Shown: positions 54,673-64,000 of the stretch, piece after piece
Position numbering within the stretch: the first letter of the stretch is position 1
Layout of the letters: the number at the start of each line of letters is the position of its first letter
Assembly: GCF_026151395.1 (NCBI RefSeq)
Contig: NZ_JAMQPV010000001.1
Coordinates: forward strand, 1,054,001-1,118,000
DNA: 64,000 nucleotides
Direction of reading: 5' to 3'
Origin: Leptospira limi
GTDB taxonomy: Bacteria; Spirochaetota; Leptospiria; Leptospirales; Leptospiraceae
The notes under the pieces: model-generated
The model's database searches: none
What the model saw: only the letters and a program-made list of their open reading frames with translations
What the model was told of the DNA's origin: nothing
Translations under genes and position numbers: made by a program

Positions 54673-56721
54673 TTAATTCACAAACTTATCCCATTTTTCA
54701 TCCACAGAAATGGTCCTTAAAATCCGCCAAATCAGTTTGGATCCATTCTCTGAATTGGTCATAATCACCACTCCATACCCCTTTTCAGCGTTAAAAATGG
54801 CTAAGGACTTATGTCCCTTTGTATGGCCACCATGGAAAAAATACTCTGTTTTTCCGGTCCGGTTCAGAAAAAATCCATGGGCGACAAGTGCATGAACGGT
54901 TAAACTCGCTGCATTCATTTTTGGTGATAGTAGGTATTCTGCTGATTCTTTACTTAAAAATTCAGAACGACCTTGTTTGGCTTTTGCCACTTCATTAAAA
55001 ACGGTTCCAATGTCTTCTGGAGTTGTCCATAAACCACCAGATGAAAGTTCAGGAGTTACAAATTTTTTTTCAGGTAAAATTTTTCCAAGTTCATCATAAC
55101 CATCACATCTATCATCTTTTTCTGTTAGATTTTGACGAAACGTACTTCGTTTCATATGTAATGGATTAAATACATATTCCTCCATCAAAGTGGGAAACGG
55201 TTCTCCTGTTCGTTCTGTTAATATTTCTTGGACAATACTATAGCCACCACCCGAATAACGTGACTTTGTTCCAGGTCTATAATAAAGTTTGAGCCCGTTT
55301 CCTTTTGAAACATTGGTATCCTTTAAATCTTTCAGGTGTTTTTTACCTGAGTTAATTGGATCATCCCAATTCCCTTTTTCAGTTAGTCCACTCGTATGTG
55401 ATAAGAGTAAATCTAAATTCACTACACTTCTTTTTTTGCCCTTTGGAACGGACACTTTGTACTGTTTTAGTTTGTTAATCCAATTGGAATATAAATCTAA
55501 CTGCCCTGATTCAACTAATCGTAATGTTGCAGTTGCTGTCATCGTTTTGGACAATGAACCAGCTCGAAAAACTGTCTGTTGGGTTTTTGTTCCATACATC
55601 TTTTTCCATTGTAAGTTATAATTTTTATAAACAGCAATACCAAGAGATGGAACTTTTTCTTCTTTCATAAAATCTTCAATATAGATTTCGTTTGGTGAGT
55701 TTGTCTTTTTTCTGAGATTTAACTTTTTGGCATTGAATATAATTTCTGTTAAAGTTGATTTGATTGAAGACAAATCACCTTTACTTGCTCCAAAAGGGCT
55801 TACGATGGTGATAAAAATTCTACTTTTTAAGTCATGATAAATGAAATTGGAAACTCCATTTTTTTTTCCATAAGCCCAATAAAAATAGTCTCCAACATAC
55901 ACTCCTTCTCCGAATGCGATTGGATCGTCTGATATAACATCCGTAAGAACTGTTCTTTTGATAAGAGATTCTTTTGCTTCTTTGGAAATTCCTTTATTAG
56001 TCCGAATTGCTTCTGCAAAAATTTTCAAATCTTCTGGTGAACTTAAGATACCACTGTTGCCAAGAAGTAGGTCGTTTGGATCCACTTGAGAATGTTTCAT
56101 TTCCAAAGGTTCAAATATTTCTTTTTTCACAACACTTGTGTAAGGTTGATTGGTTACAAACTCGATGAGATAAGCCAAAAATAAATAATCCAATCGACTG
56201 TATTTCCAGTATTCACCTGGTGCAAAGTTAGGTTTAAAGTTGGATTCTAAAAATGACCTTTTGATATCATCACGTTTTAAGTTTGATCTTTCCGAGTCAA
56301 AATTTGGCATAAACTCAATGATTTTTGGAAGGCCAGATGTATGACGTAACAAATGTTCGATTGTGATCTTCGAATTTGGAAACCATTTAAGGTATTTTTG
56401 AATGGGATCGGCAATGGATATTTTTTTTTCGTCTGCCAATCGATGGATTAAATATGTAGTGAATAATTTGGAAGATTCACCTAACGGAAAAGCACGTTTT
56501 TGAAAGAGTTGTGAACGTTTTCTGCGTTTTCCTGAATAAATAGTTTCTCGGAATAAAACTGTATCATCCTGAGAGATAAGGACAACACCTTGGAATCCTT
56601 CCTGTTTGATTTTTTTGCGGATTTTTTCTTTGGTTTCTTCTGAGAAAGATCCAATCCCATCTTCTGAACAGTTCAATACAAATACACTGAACAAAAGATA
56701 GGTAAAGATTCGAAACATCAT
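54673..56721 (-). CDS. Lipoprotein with two beta-lactamase-fold domains
   Basis: A 682-residue protein with lipobox VFVLNC (Cys18). Two class-C-type serine hydrolase domains. Domain 1 (about 35-330) has GESSKLF where the Ser-x-x-Lys motif should be, so Glu82 replaces the nucleophile; its Tyr motif is YSRLDY and the His-Gly-type third motif is not visible. Domain 2 (about 345-680) is intact: Ser389-x-x-Lys392 (GSLSK), Tyr489 (YSGGGY) and His630 (FFHGGHTKG). Domain 2 may be a D-aminopeptidase, esterase or carboxypeptidase; domain 1 looks like a regulator or substrate-binding pseudoenzyme. Confidence 0.88.
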   Translation of the reverse strand: MMFRIFTYLLFSVFVLNCSEDGIGSFSEETKEKIRKKIKQEGFQGVVLISQDDTVLFRETIYSGKRRKRSQLFQKRAFPLGESSKLFTTYLIHRLADEKKISIADPIQKYLKWFPNSKITIEHLLRHTSGLPKIIEFMPNFDSERSNLKRDDIKRSFLESNFKPNFAPGEYWKYSRLDYLFLAYLIEFVTNQPYTSVVKKEIFEPLEMKHSQVDPNDLLLGNSGILSSPEDLKIFAEAIRTNKGISKEAKESLIKRTVLTDVISDDPIAFGEGVYVGDYFYWAYGKKNGVSNFIYHDLKSRIFITIVSPFGASKGDLSSIKSTLTEIIFNAKKLNLRKKTNSPNEIYIEDFMKEEKVPSLGIAVYKNYNLQWKKMYGTKTQQTVFRAGSLSKTMTATATLRLVESGQLDLYSNWINKLKQYKVSVPKGKKRSVVNLDLLLSHTSGLTEKGNWDDPINSGKKHLKDLKDTNVSKGNGLKLYYRPGTKSRYSGGGYSIVQEILTERTGEPFPTLMEEYVFNPLHMKRSTFRQNLTEKDDRCDGYDELGKILPEKKFVTPELSSGGLWTTPEDIGTVFNEVAKAKQGRSEFLSKESAEYLLSPKMNAASLTVHALVAHGFFLNRTGKTEYFFHGGHTKGHKSLAIFNAEKGYGVVIMTNSENGSKLIWRILRTISVDEKWDKFVN

Positions 56722-56736
56722 AGGAATTTGGAAAAT

Positions 56737-58389
56737 TTAATTTCTATGAATTAGACTTGGGTGATAACCTTCCGGAGCTTCAAAACCTAATAAATCCATC
56801 ATGGTTGCGGCTACGTTTGCAAGACCTGATTCTTTTACATTTGGTTCGAGTTGGATTTTACCTTTTGGATCATACAGTACAAATTGTACGGGATTAAGGG
56901 TATGACTTGTTTTTGGAACGGGTTTACCATCTTTTGCTTTTTGAGCATTTCCTTTTTTGTCCAATTGGTACATCTCATCAGCATTACCATGGTCTGCTGT
57001 GATACATAAAACCGTATTTGTTTCATCACAAATTTTTTTGATTCGGTCCAAACAAACATCTAGGTATTCCAATCCTTTGATTGTTGCATCCATATTTCCT
57101 GTATGTCCGACCATATCGCCATTGGCATAATTAACTCGAAGGAATGGAAATTTATGAGAAGTGAGAGCAAGGACCAAATTGTCAGTGATTTCTTTTGCTT
57201 TCATTTCAGGTTTTTGGTCAAAAGGAATAATATCAGATTTCACTTCTTCATATGTTTCTAAGTTTTGATTGAAGTAACCAGATCGGTTCCCATTCCAAAA
57301 AAAAGTTACGTGGCCAAATTTTTGTGTTTCGGACAATGCATATTGTGCTATACCTTCATTGGCAAAGTATTCACCCATAGTGCGGTCAATAGTTGGTGGA
57401 GCAACTAAGTATTGTTTGGGGATAAAGAGATCGCCATCATATTGCATCATTCCTGCAAATTCTACTTTTGGAAATCGTTTGCGGTTGAGTAGTGGTAAAT
57501 TTTCTTCAGTAAATGCTCTTGAAATTTCTATGGCTCTATCACCTCTGAAGTTAAAAAATACAACAGAGTCATTGTCTAAAATTTTTCCAACAGGGTTACC
57601 ACTTCCATCACCAATCACAAATCCTGGCAGGTATTGGTCGATCACAGATGGATTTTCAGTGCGGAAAGTCTCGATTGCTTCTTTTGCAGAAGGGAATATC
57701 CTTCCTTCACCTTCCACATGGTGTTTCCATCCTCTTTCAATCATGGACCAGTCTGCATCATACCTGTCCATAGTTAACTCCATCCGACCACCACCAGATG
57801 CAATGAATATGTCTATGCCTGATTTTCTATGGGAATCCAAATAGGTTTCAAATGGGATTAAGTAGTCTAACGCGGATTTTTCGGGAACGTCTCTTCCATC
57901 TAATAAAATATGTAATCGAATTTTTTTTATATTTTGTTTAATAGCATTGTCGATGAGTGCTTTTAAGTGATCGATATGGCTATGAACGTTTCCATCAGAG
58001 AATAGTCCGATCAAGTGAAATGTGGATTGATGATTTAAACAATTGGAGACAATTTTTTTCCAGATAGGTCCATTGAACAAACTTCCATTCTCAATGGATA
58101 AAGAAACAAGTTTTGCCCCTTGGTCAAAGATACGTCCTGAACCAAGCACATTGTGACCCACTTCAGAGTTTCCCATGTCTTCGTCGCTCGGCATACCAAC
58201 GGCTGTCCCGTGAGCTTTTAGTAATACAGTTGGGTGGTTTTTCCAAAGTCCTTTTAAAACTGGCATATTTGCCTTGGCAACGGCATTCCCATTTTCAAAT
58301 CCTTTTTCTGTGTAACCCACTCCATCGAGTACGATGAGTAAAACTTGTTTGGTCAATGCACCTTGTGGATGTTTCTTTAGAGTTAACAT
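56737..58389 (-). CDS. gpmI: 2,3-bisphosphoglycerate-independent phosphoglycerate mutase
   Basis: A Mn-dependent glycolytic enzyme interconverting 3- and 2-phosphoglycerate. It has 550 residues, slightly longer than the ~510 usual. [13 protein letters not shown] is the first metal motif; Ser75 in [11 protein letters not shown] is the phosphorylated nucleophile, and the later [11 protein letters not shown] and HTGN blocks complete the metal site. It starts 15 bp after the hydrolase's upstream end and may share a transcript with it. Confidence 0.96.
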   Translation of the reverse strand: MLTLKKHPQGALTKQVLLIVLDGVGYTEKGFENGNAVAKANMPVLKGLWKNHPTVLLKAHGTAVGMPSDEDMGNSEVGHNVLGSGRIFDQGAKLVSLSIENGSLFNGPIWKKIVSNCLNHQSTFHLIGLFSDGNVHSHIDHLKALIDNAIKQNIKKIRLHILLDGRDVPEKSALDYLIPFETYLDSHRKSGIDIFIASGGGRMELTMDRYDADWSMIERGWKHHVEGEGRIFPSAKEAIETFRTENPSVIDQYLPGFVIGDGSGNPVGKILDNDSVVFFNFRGDRAIEISRAFTEENLPLLNRKRFPKVEFAGMMQYDGDLFIPKQYLVAPPTIDRTMGEYFANEGIAQYALSETQKFGHVTFFWNGNRSGYFNQNLETYEEVKSDIIPFDQKPEMKAKEITDNLVLALTSHKFPFLRVNYANGDMVGHTGNMDATIKGLEYLDVCLDRIKKICDETNTVLCITADHGNADEMYQLDKKGNAQKAKDGKPVPKTSHTLNPVQFVLYDPKGKIQLEPNVKESGLANVAATMMDLLGFEAPEGYHPSLIHRN

Positions 58390-58424
58390 AAATTAGATTC
58401 CCCTGTCTTTTTCCATTTTGAAAA

Positions 58425-59624
58425 TTAGGGAAGATTTTGCAACTGGAAGATGTCGAATGGAGTTAACTCCACGGAACTAGGTATTGGGTTTAGCAAAACA
58501 TTTCCTATGTTCGTGTCATACACATAAATCCCTGGCCTTGAAAAATCAGTGGAACCCACGAGTAGTTTTCCTTCGTTTGTGAGTAACAAACCCGATAAAC
58601 TAATTCCAATATTGCCTGGAATTTGTAATAGAGTTCCTAGTTTTTCACCAGTGCGAGGGCGAAAAACTTGGATGGTTTTGTTAAATCCTGCATCTAGAAC
58701 AGACGCGTAACCATATTCTTCATTTTTAATCTGAAACGATAGGATATCACCACCAGCTGTTTCTTCTGCAAACAATCGATTGGGATGAAACTGTCTTGTG
58801 CTCAATCGGAAGGCAATGATACCTGCATCAATTTGCGAAATGAAACCAACTCTCCCTACACATGAAAATACTAAATGTGGTTCTCCGAATAAAAATACTT
58901 TTTGGATTTTGGAACTTGGATTACGATAAGGAAGTGTATACACTGCTTTGATTTGATTTAAATCCATATCCACTTCTACTAAATAGGAATCGGAGTTAGG
59001 AGGAAGGTATCCAGAGACATCATTTCGATCAAGTCGTTGTAGTAATACAAACAAACTCGAACCGTCTTGGATCATATAGGAAGCTTCTACGGAACTATCT
59101 GGAATTCCGGATGTTGAATAGGTTTCACGAAGGGATGTAAATGATACACTTCCAGTTTTGATTCCTGAAGAGCGGTTATAAATCACAAGTTCATCAGCAT
59201 TGTACAAACTGATAAAATATTTATCATTCCAAACAGAAATATCTTGGGGGTTTTTTCCTTGCCCAACACTAAACTCTTGTTCGGTGAGAAATCCGAATTG
59301 AGGATTTAAAACTTGGATCGAATCACGATTCAATCGATTGACGATAAAAACTCGGTCATTTGTATATCTGCCAACTGCATCCGAATGAATGGGAATGGAA
59401 GTCGGAAACGTAGTAAACGAATTTGGTTCGAAAGTTTTGAACCTTCCTCCACTTGCAAAATCGGAAGTGACAACACCAACAGAAGTCGGGGATGCAGATA
59501 AAAATAAAAATTGGAATAAACTTGGTTTTTCAATTTCTAACTGGCTACACTGCACAAAAAGAAAAAGTATTATTGGGATGTTAACTAATTGTTTCCAATT
59601 TCCGTATGAACTTTGAACTTTCAT
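58425..59624 (-). CDS. Beta-propeller lipoprotein paired with a TonB receptor
   Basis: A 399-residue protein with lipobox LFLFVQCSQ (Cys26). The remainder is built of repeated beta-type blocks (RDSIQVLNP, DELVIYNRSSG, GFNKTIQVFRPRTGEKLG) resembling a YncE/DUF5074-like propeller. No enzyme motif. Its ATG shares its last base with the stop codon of the TonB-dependent receptor gene, so the two are co-transcribed. The combination resembles the surface-lipoprotein/TonB-receptor pairs for nutrient capture, such as BtuG-BtuB for vitamin B12; the ligand here is unknown. Confidence 0.78.
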   Translation of the reverse strand: MKVQSSYGNWKQLVNIPIILFLFVQCSQLEIEKPSLFQFLFLSASPTSVGVVTSDFASGGRFKTFEPNSFTTFPTSIPIHSDAVGRYTNDRVFIVNRLNRDSIQVLNPQFGFLTEQEFSVGQGKNPQDISVWNDKYFISLYNADELVIYNRSSGIKTGSVSFTSLRETYSTSGIPDSSVEASYMIQDGSSLFVLLQRLDRNDVSGYLPPNSDSYLVEVDMDLNQIKAVYTLPYRNPSSKIQKVFLFGEPHLVFSCVGRVGFISQIDAGIIAFRLSTRQFHPNRLFAEETAGGDILSFQIKNEEYGYASVLDAGFNKTIQVFRPRTGEKLGTLLQIPGNIGISLSGLLLTNEGKLLVGSTDFSRPGIYVYDTNIGNVLLNPIPSSVELTPFDIFQLQNLP

Positions 59625-61702
59625 TAGAATCGATAACTCCCTGTCACATAATAACTGCGACCCGGTAATGGATAACCAACCAAATCTTCTACACGTTTGT
59701 CAGTAAGGTTTCTCACTTCAAAACTTAAAATCAATTCATTTCCAGTTTCTATATTTTTGTAGGGTGAATACTGAACATATAGATTCCAAAATTGGCGCGC
59801 TGGTAAGTAACCCAAATATTCATTGGTTCTGTCTCGGAAATTTGCCCCAATGTACTGGTATTCAATTCCTAATTCCGACTTTTCATTAAAAAAAGCGAGT
59901 AAGGCACTGCCTTGGCTTTTGGAACGAAGTGGAAGGTATTTGCCATTTAACGCAGGTGAATCGGAGTAATTTTTTGCATCTTGGTATGTATAATTTAAAT
60001 TAAACTTAATTCCTTTTTTCCAAATGATGTTTTGATTTGTTTCAACACCACGAATAAAAGCTTGGTCCACGTTTTCTGGGCGTAATGTAAACTGAGAGTT
60101 TGGCAAAAACAAAATCATATCATATATTTGTTTTTGAAAATAGGAAATGTCAGACTGAATTTTCCAATTGGAATCAATTTTTGAATTAAGATAAAATCCA
60201 ATATCACCATTTCGACTTTGTTCAGGTCTCAGTTTTGTATTTCCTACGATACTTCCTCTTTCACCGAATAACTCTAAAAAGCTGGGTATTCTAAAATCCT
60301 TGCTGATATTAGCAAGTGATCCAAATTCCAAATTTTCTTTTTTAATCAATATGAATTTGATCCCGAAACTTGGATTGGTGAAGTTTTGTCTGACATAAAA
60401 AACATCAGAAGTAGGATCCAAAAGTTGATTTCGTATACTTGTTTCGTCTTTTCCAAATCGATCAGTGTATCGTTCAAAACGTACTTGTGGGACTAAAAAC
60501 AATCGGTTCGAAAAGAGACGGATTTCATCTTGGAAGGTGAAACTTTGGGTATCCCTTCTTTTTTTTGGTTCCTTACGTTCTGTTTCGTGATTTGCACGTT
60601 TTTCGTATCGAGTAAAAAACTCTTGTTCTGTTTGGATCGATGTTCGCAAAACTTGATAATAATCTAACAAGTACAAAGTGGGAGAGATTTGAAATCCATA
60701 TTGGTTTGTTTTCGTAAAAGAATCTGGTGTTCCAAAACTAAATTCTGATTTTGGATCAAACAAATCATCTTTTGCAAAATTCCCATAGGTTTTCGTTTCC
60801 AATGTCAAATTTGTTAATAAAAACTCATTTGTTTCTGTCGTAACTGCTGAAGATAATTTGCTAAATACCCTACCAACCGAAGTGGTTTGCCGATTGCCTG
60901 GACCTGGTAACCCTTGTTTTCTGTGGATATAATCGTTTAAAAAATTAATTTTTGTTTTACCAACATCAAATGATACATTACCAGTGAAGCCAGTTTTCCG
61001 AAACTGTGCATTTCTCCTTTCATCGATGGTATCATCATAGGTATTGAATAAAACAGTCCCTTTGTTATTTAGGTAAGCAAAGTTTTGGTCTGAAGATTCC
61101 TGTAATGCCTGGATAAAATAAGAACCACTTGAGAATTGGTCCATATGGGTAACGGTTGCCTTTGCCGTTTTAAAACTGCCTCCCATCAAATTCACACGAG
61201 TGATTGGTTTATCAATTTTAGTTTTGGAAACTAAATTGATGCTACCACCAATGGCAGATCCCGAAAAACCAGCAGGTGTTCCCGATTTGTATATTTCAAT
61301 TTTTTCCAAATTATCAAAGGGTAAGTCGGCAAGATTGATTTCACCACCTAACGAGTTATTGATTGGAACTCCATTCCAATACACTTTTGATTGGTTGGGA
61401 TTTGTGCCACGTAGGGAAAGTGTCGAATAGGAACCAAGTCCACCGTATTGGCGAATTCTAACTCCCGCTTCTCGATTCAAAATATCAGGAAGACTCATAT
61501 AGCGAGTGTTTGTTGATTCGAGATTGATCTCTTTTTGAAAGCCAGTTGGGTTTTTACTAAAATTTGTATTTTTAGAGGAGGATTCCACATTTGCTTTGAT
61601 CTCAACAGTTTCTGGCTCTTTGTTAGGAGAAGTTTGAGAAAATAGAAAATTTGGTCCGAGGAACAAACAAACGAGCAAAAATAATTTGAATTTGGAAATC
61701 AT
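59624..61702 (-). CDS. TonB-dependent outer-membrane receptor
   Basis: A 692-residue protein with a signal peptide and a plug domain at about 55-165 (SLPDILNREAGVRIRQYGG, SLRGTNPNQSKVYWNGVPIN, GGSINLVS), followed by a 22-strand-type barrel with alternating aromatic ends. A C-terminal RSYYVTGSYRF supports BamA-targeted insertion. The plug looks most like that of BtuB/siderophore receptors; its N-terminal TonB box (PETVEIKA) is present. No riboswitch or Fur-like site could be identified upstream. Co-transcribed with the propeller lipoprotein. Confidence 0.92.
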   Translation of the reverse strand: MISKFKLFLLVCLFLGPNFLFSQTSPNKEPETVEIKANVESSSKNTNFSKNPTGFQKEINLESTNTRYMSLPDILNREAGVRIRQYGGLGSYSTLSLRGTNPNQSKVYWNGVPINNSLGGEINLADLPFDNLEKIEIYKSGTPAGFSGSAIGGSINLVSKTKIDKPITRVNLMGGSFKTAKATVTHMDQFSSGSYFIQALQESSDQNFAYLNNKGTVLFNTYDDTIDERRNAQFRKTGFTGNVSFDVGKTKINFLNDYIHRKQGLPGPGNRQTTSVGRVFSKLSSAVTTETNEFLLTNLTLETKTYGNFAKDDLFDPKSEFSFGTPDSFTKTNQYGFQISPTLYLLDYYQVLRTSIQTEQEFFTRYEKRANHETERKEPKKRRDTQSFTFQDEIRLFSNRLFLVPQVRFERYTDRFGKDETSIRNQLLDPTSDVFYVRQNFTNPSFGIKFILIKKENLEFGSLANISKDFRIPSFLELFGERGSIVGNTKLRPEQSRNGDIGFYLNSKIDSNWKIQSDISYFQKQIYDMILFLPNSQFTLRPENVDQAFIRGVETNQNIIWKKGIKFNLNYTYQDAKNYSDSPALNGKYLPLRSKSQGSALLAFFNEKSELGIEYQYIGANFRDRTNEYLGYLPARQFWNLYVQYSPYKNIETGNELILSFEVRNLTDKRVEDLVGYPLPGRSYYVTGSYRF

Positions 61703-61785
61703 GAAGCCGTTTTTTCTCGGTACCTAGCCAAACTGGAATAGGAAAATTGAGTGTCAATTCCCTAAAGGAAAAAAGCATTGTTCCC

Positions 61786-62787
61786 ATGAGACATTACGAC
61801 GTATTCGGCGTAGGAAACGCCCTGGTAGATATCATTGCATTCATCGACCCAAACTTTTTAGAAAAACAAAATATCACAAAGGGAGTGATGACCTTAGTTG
61901 ACGAAACGAGACAAGGTCAAATTCTTGCCGACCTCCATAATGAGAAAAAGGAACTTCGCTCTGGTGGAAGTGCTGCCAACACGATGATCGCAATCGCCAA
62001 TTCAGGTGGGACTTGTTGTTACACTGGCAAAGTCACACATGATACCTATGGTGAATTTTATAAAAAAGATATGGAAGATGCGGGAGTTTTATTTGAAACC
62101 ACTCCTGACAAAAACGGACATACTGGTACTTGTGTTGTTCTCACCACTCCAGATGCAGAACGAACTATGCTTACAAATCTAGCCATTTCGACATCTCTAG
62201 GACCAAATGACATCGATGTAGAAAACTTAAAAAAAAGTAAGTTTGTTTATGTAGAAGGTTATTTGTGGGATGGGGATTCTACGAAAAAAGCAAGTGAACT
62301 CACCATGAAACTTGCAAAAGAAAACAATATCAAAGTTTCCTTTACTTATAGTGATCCATTTTGTGTAAATCGTTCTCGTAATGAATTTATCCACCTAACC
62401 AAAGAATATGTTGATGTAGTTTTTTGTAATTCGGAAGAAGGGCTTGCTTTAAGTGGAGCAAAAACTCCAGAGGAAGCCGTACAATTTGTATCTAAACTTT
62501 GTCCATTGGTATTTATGACCGCAGGAAAAGATGGAGCTTATGTAGCAGAAAATGGAAAAATTACGTTGGTTCCAGGATTTCCAGTCAAACCAATTGATAC
62601 CACAGGAGCAGGGGATGCTTTTGCTGCGGGAGTTTTGTATGGACTCACACAAGGGTATTCAGCACAAAAATCAGCGAGATGGGGCAATTATGTTGCTTCT
62701 CGAATTGTTTGTGAAGTCGGTCCAAGGTTATCAGTAAGACTCATGGGTAGACAAGATGAAATTTTAACTGGGTTCCAAGACAAATAA
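61786..62787 (+). CDS. PfkB-family carbohydrate/nucleoside kinase
   Basis: Ribokinase-like fold. The frame opens at TTG 61747, but the family N-terminus (YDVFGVGNALVDI) fits ATG 61786, giving 333 residues. GGSAANTMIAIA is the first PfkB signature and DTTGAGDAFAAG the second, with the catalytic base Asp in DTTGAGD. Sequence texture resembles adenosine kinase or an uncharacterised sugar kinase; the substrate cannot be assigned. It ends 9 bp from the convergent response-regulator gene. Confidence 0.88.
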   Translation: MRHYDVFGVGNALVDIIAFIDPNFLEKQNITKGVMTLVDETRQGQILADLHNEKKELRSGGSAANTMIAIANSGGTCCYTGKVTHDTYGEFYKKDMEDAGVLFETTPDKNGHTGTCVVLTTPDAERTMLTNLAISTSLGPNDIDVENLKKSKFVYVEGYLWDGDSTKKASELTMKLAKENNIKVSFTYSDPFCVNRSRNEFIHLTKEYVDVVFCNSEEGLALSGAKTPEEAVQFVSKLCPLVFMTAGKDGAYVAENGKITLVPGFPVKPIDTTGAGDAFAAGVLYGLTQGYSAQKSARWGNYVASRIVCEVGPRLSVRLMGRQDEILTGFQDK

Positions 62788-62796
62788 GAAATCGAT

Positions 62797-63192
62797 TTAT
62801 TTTTTGTGAAAGTCCATCCATAAGGTTTGGATTTTATCTGCAATTTCAAGAGGGGCAAACGGTTTTTCAATCACACCAATGCCCCCTCTTTTTTGGTATT
62901 CCAATATTTCATTCTTTAGCACACGTGATGTGATGAATGCAACTGGAATCTCTTTAGTTTCTGGAAAAATTTTTAATTCTTCAATCAGTTCCATTCCATT
63001 CATTCCTGGCATCAGTACATCAAGCAAAATTAAATCAGGTTGTAGGATAATGGCTTTTTGTAAACCTTCTGGGCCAGTTTTTGCAAAACTCACTTCATAA
63101 CTTGAGTTAAATGCTAATGCAATTCTTAGAATTTCAACTATGTCTTCTTCATCTTCTACGATTAATACATGTTTTAAGTTAGGAAGAGTCAT
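62797..63192 (-). CDS. Single-domain response regulator
   Basis: A 131-residue receiver without output domain. Phosphoacceptor Asp58 (LILLDVLMPG), the acidic pair Glu13-Asp14, and Lys110 (GVIEKPF) are all in place, so it should be phosphorylated. The 4-base overlap with the kinase gene upstream (ATGA) makes the pair co-translated. It probably signals by protein contact or feeds a phosphorelay. Confidence 0.92.
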   Translation of the reverse strand: MTLPNLKHVLIVEDEEDIVEILRIALAFNSSYEVSFAKTGPEGLQKAIILQPDLILLDVLMPGMNGMELIEELKIFPETKEIPVAFITSRVLKNEILEYQKRGGIGVIEKPFAPLEIADKIQTLWMDFHKK

Positions 63193-64000
63193 TGGCCAAA
63201 TCCTGCAGGAATTTGTCCTGGTTTTACGATGGGTAACTCAATCGTGAAAACAGTGCCAGTATCATCTGATAAAAAGTAAATTGTCCCTTTCATTGCTTCA
63301 ACAAACCCTTTTGTAATCGATAAACCAAGTCCAGATCCACCTACGAGTTTGTCTTTTGGAGGTGCACCTTGTGCAAACCTATGAAATAATCTAGGAGCAA
63401 AATTTGGATCGATACCAGGTCCATTGTCTTTGATGAGAATTTTTGCCTTTGTTCCCTCTGATTGAACGGAGATTGTCACTTCAGAAAATTTAGGTGTGTA
63501 TTTTACGGCATTGGAAATCAAATTGGTGATGCAGTGATTTAACCTATCTTCATCCACATAAACAGTTGTTTGTGGAAAGTTAGAATCAAAGTTTAACAAA
63601 ACATGGTATTGTTCCGCAAATGTGCGCATACCATCCACTGACGTTTGTAGGATTTCTTTTAATGAATAGGTTCTAAATTTAAAATTAATATTCCCTGAAT
63701 CTAAGGCTTCGATATCAAGTAAATCCGTAACAAAACGAACAAGTCTTTGTGTGTTTTTCCTACAGATATTGAGTAAGGACTTGGTTTGGTTGGAAACTTC
63801 TCCGGCAACTCCCGCAAGTAACAAATCAATTGATCCTTTGATGGAAGTAAGTGGGGTTCTCAGTTCATGGCTTACCAAACTGATAAATTCATTTTTTAAT
63901 GCTTCCGCTTTTTTTCGTTCCGTGATATTACGAATGATGGCAAGTGCGTCCACATCTCCAGTTTTGGTAAAACGTGCTTCAAAACATTTTTCACCATCAG
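63189..64000 (-). CDS. PAS-type histidine kinase, truncated by window edge
   Basis: Only the C-terminal part is in the window: the frame remains open through position 64000, so the 5' end lies outside. A PAS end (FTKTGDVDALAIIRNITERKK) leads into a dimerisation domain with VSHELRTPLTSIKGS and an ATPase with NLISNAVKYT, DNGPGI and GSGLGLSI. These motifs are intact. GTG 63953 is not the real start; the reading continues upstream as PAS sequence. Pairs with the adjacent response regulator. Confidence 0.9.
   Translation of the reverse strand, partial: DGEKCFEARFTKTGDVDALAIIRNITERKKAEALKNEFISLVSHELRTPLTSIKGSIDLLLAGVAGEVSNQTKSLLNICRKNTQRLVRFVTDLLDIEALDSGNINFKFRTYSLKEILQTSVDGMRTFAEQYHVLLNFDSNFPQTTVYVDEDRLNHCITNLISNAVKYTPKFSEVTISVQSEGTKAKILIKDNGPGIDPNFAPRLFHRFAQGAPPKDKLVGGSGLGLSITKGFVEAMKGTIYFLSDDTGTVFTIELPIVKPGQIPAGFGQ

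Noticed and set aside
61703..61785. Riboswitch upstream of the TonB receptor
   Set aside because: The gap to the divergent gene is too short and shows no B12-, TPP- or similar conserved core.
1..64000. CRISPR arrays, IS elements, rRNA, toxin-antitoxin modules
   Set aside because: No regularly spaced repeats, transposase motifs, rRNA sequence or toxin-antitoxin pair was recognised on either strand.

Overview
The window looks like chromosomal DNA of a Leptospira species, probably from the saprophytic (L. biflexa-like) side of the genus. This is an inference from several things seen together: base composition well below 50% GC, many lipoproteins with the loose spirochaetal lipobox, PP2C/TPR signalling proteins, kelch and LamG-like surface lipoproteins, and core genes such as mreB, nadB, ctpA, pdxJ, miaA-hfq and gpmI. 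No phage, IS element or CRISPR array is visible.

Layout. 0.3-11.7 kb: a LamG-like lipoprotein; a DUF1761 membrane protein divergent from a TetR regulator with a palindrome in the shared promoter; mreB; a Ppx/GppA phosphatase overlapping a 7TM-PP2C phosphatase-TPR receptor; a 12-kelch-repeat lipoprotein; an MFS transporter. 11.7-20.8 kb: bcp-pepA, a cation/proton antiporter, an APC permease, and the sppA-membrane protein-surE-TPR operon. 20.8-21.9 kb: tRNA-Pro, tRNA-Arg and tRNA-His, followed by a duplicated 301-bp unit that includes the 3' end of tRNA-His and a long, nearly perfect inverted repeat. 21.9-31.5 kb: accessory and signalling genes (second LamG-like lipoprotein, chemoreceptor, a THI5-like sensor fused to a histidine kinase, DUF2306 and DUF805 proteins, a tyrosine recombinase). 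32-42.5 kb: housekeeping genes (nadB, ctpA, pdxJ, FYDLN zinc-ribbon protein, miaA, hfq, manC, a 30-residue very basic protein, cheW, phoU). 42.6-48.2 kb: a broken chemoreceptor-like gene, a hybrid histidine kinase, a nucleotidyltransferase-like protein and a large TPR protein. 48.2-51.8 kb: a minus-strand poly-gamma-glutamate operon (pgsB-pgsC-pgsW plus two small genes). 51.8-64 kb: a second PP2C-TPR phosphatase facing a STAS anti-anti-sigma protein, a two-domain serine hydrolase whose first domain is degenerate, gpmI, a TonB receptor paired with a beta-propeller lipoprotein, a PfkB kinase, and a two-component pair cut by the window edge.

The signals I consider most worth following are: (i) two copies of a structured intergenic element (about 2545-2614 and 32009-32117) that share sequence blocks and a bulged stem with compensatory changes, each just 3' of a gene on the same strand; (ii) the complete-looking pgsBCW locus with two uncharacterised partners; (iii) the PP2C paralogues with a STAS partner; (iv) the tRNA-His-linked duplication. 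All functions below are read from motifs by eye; no database search was run.
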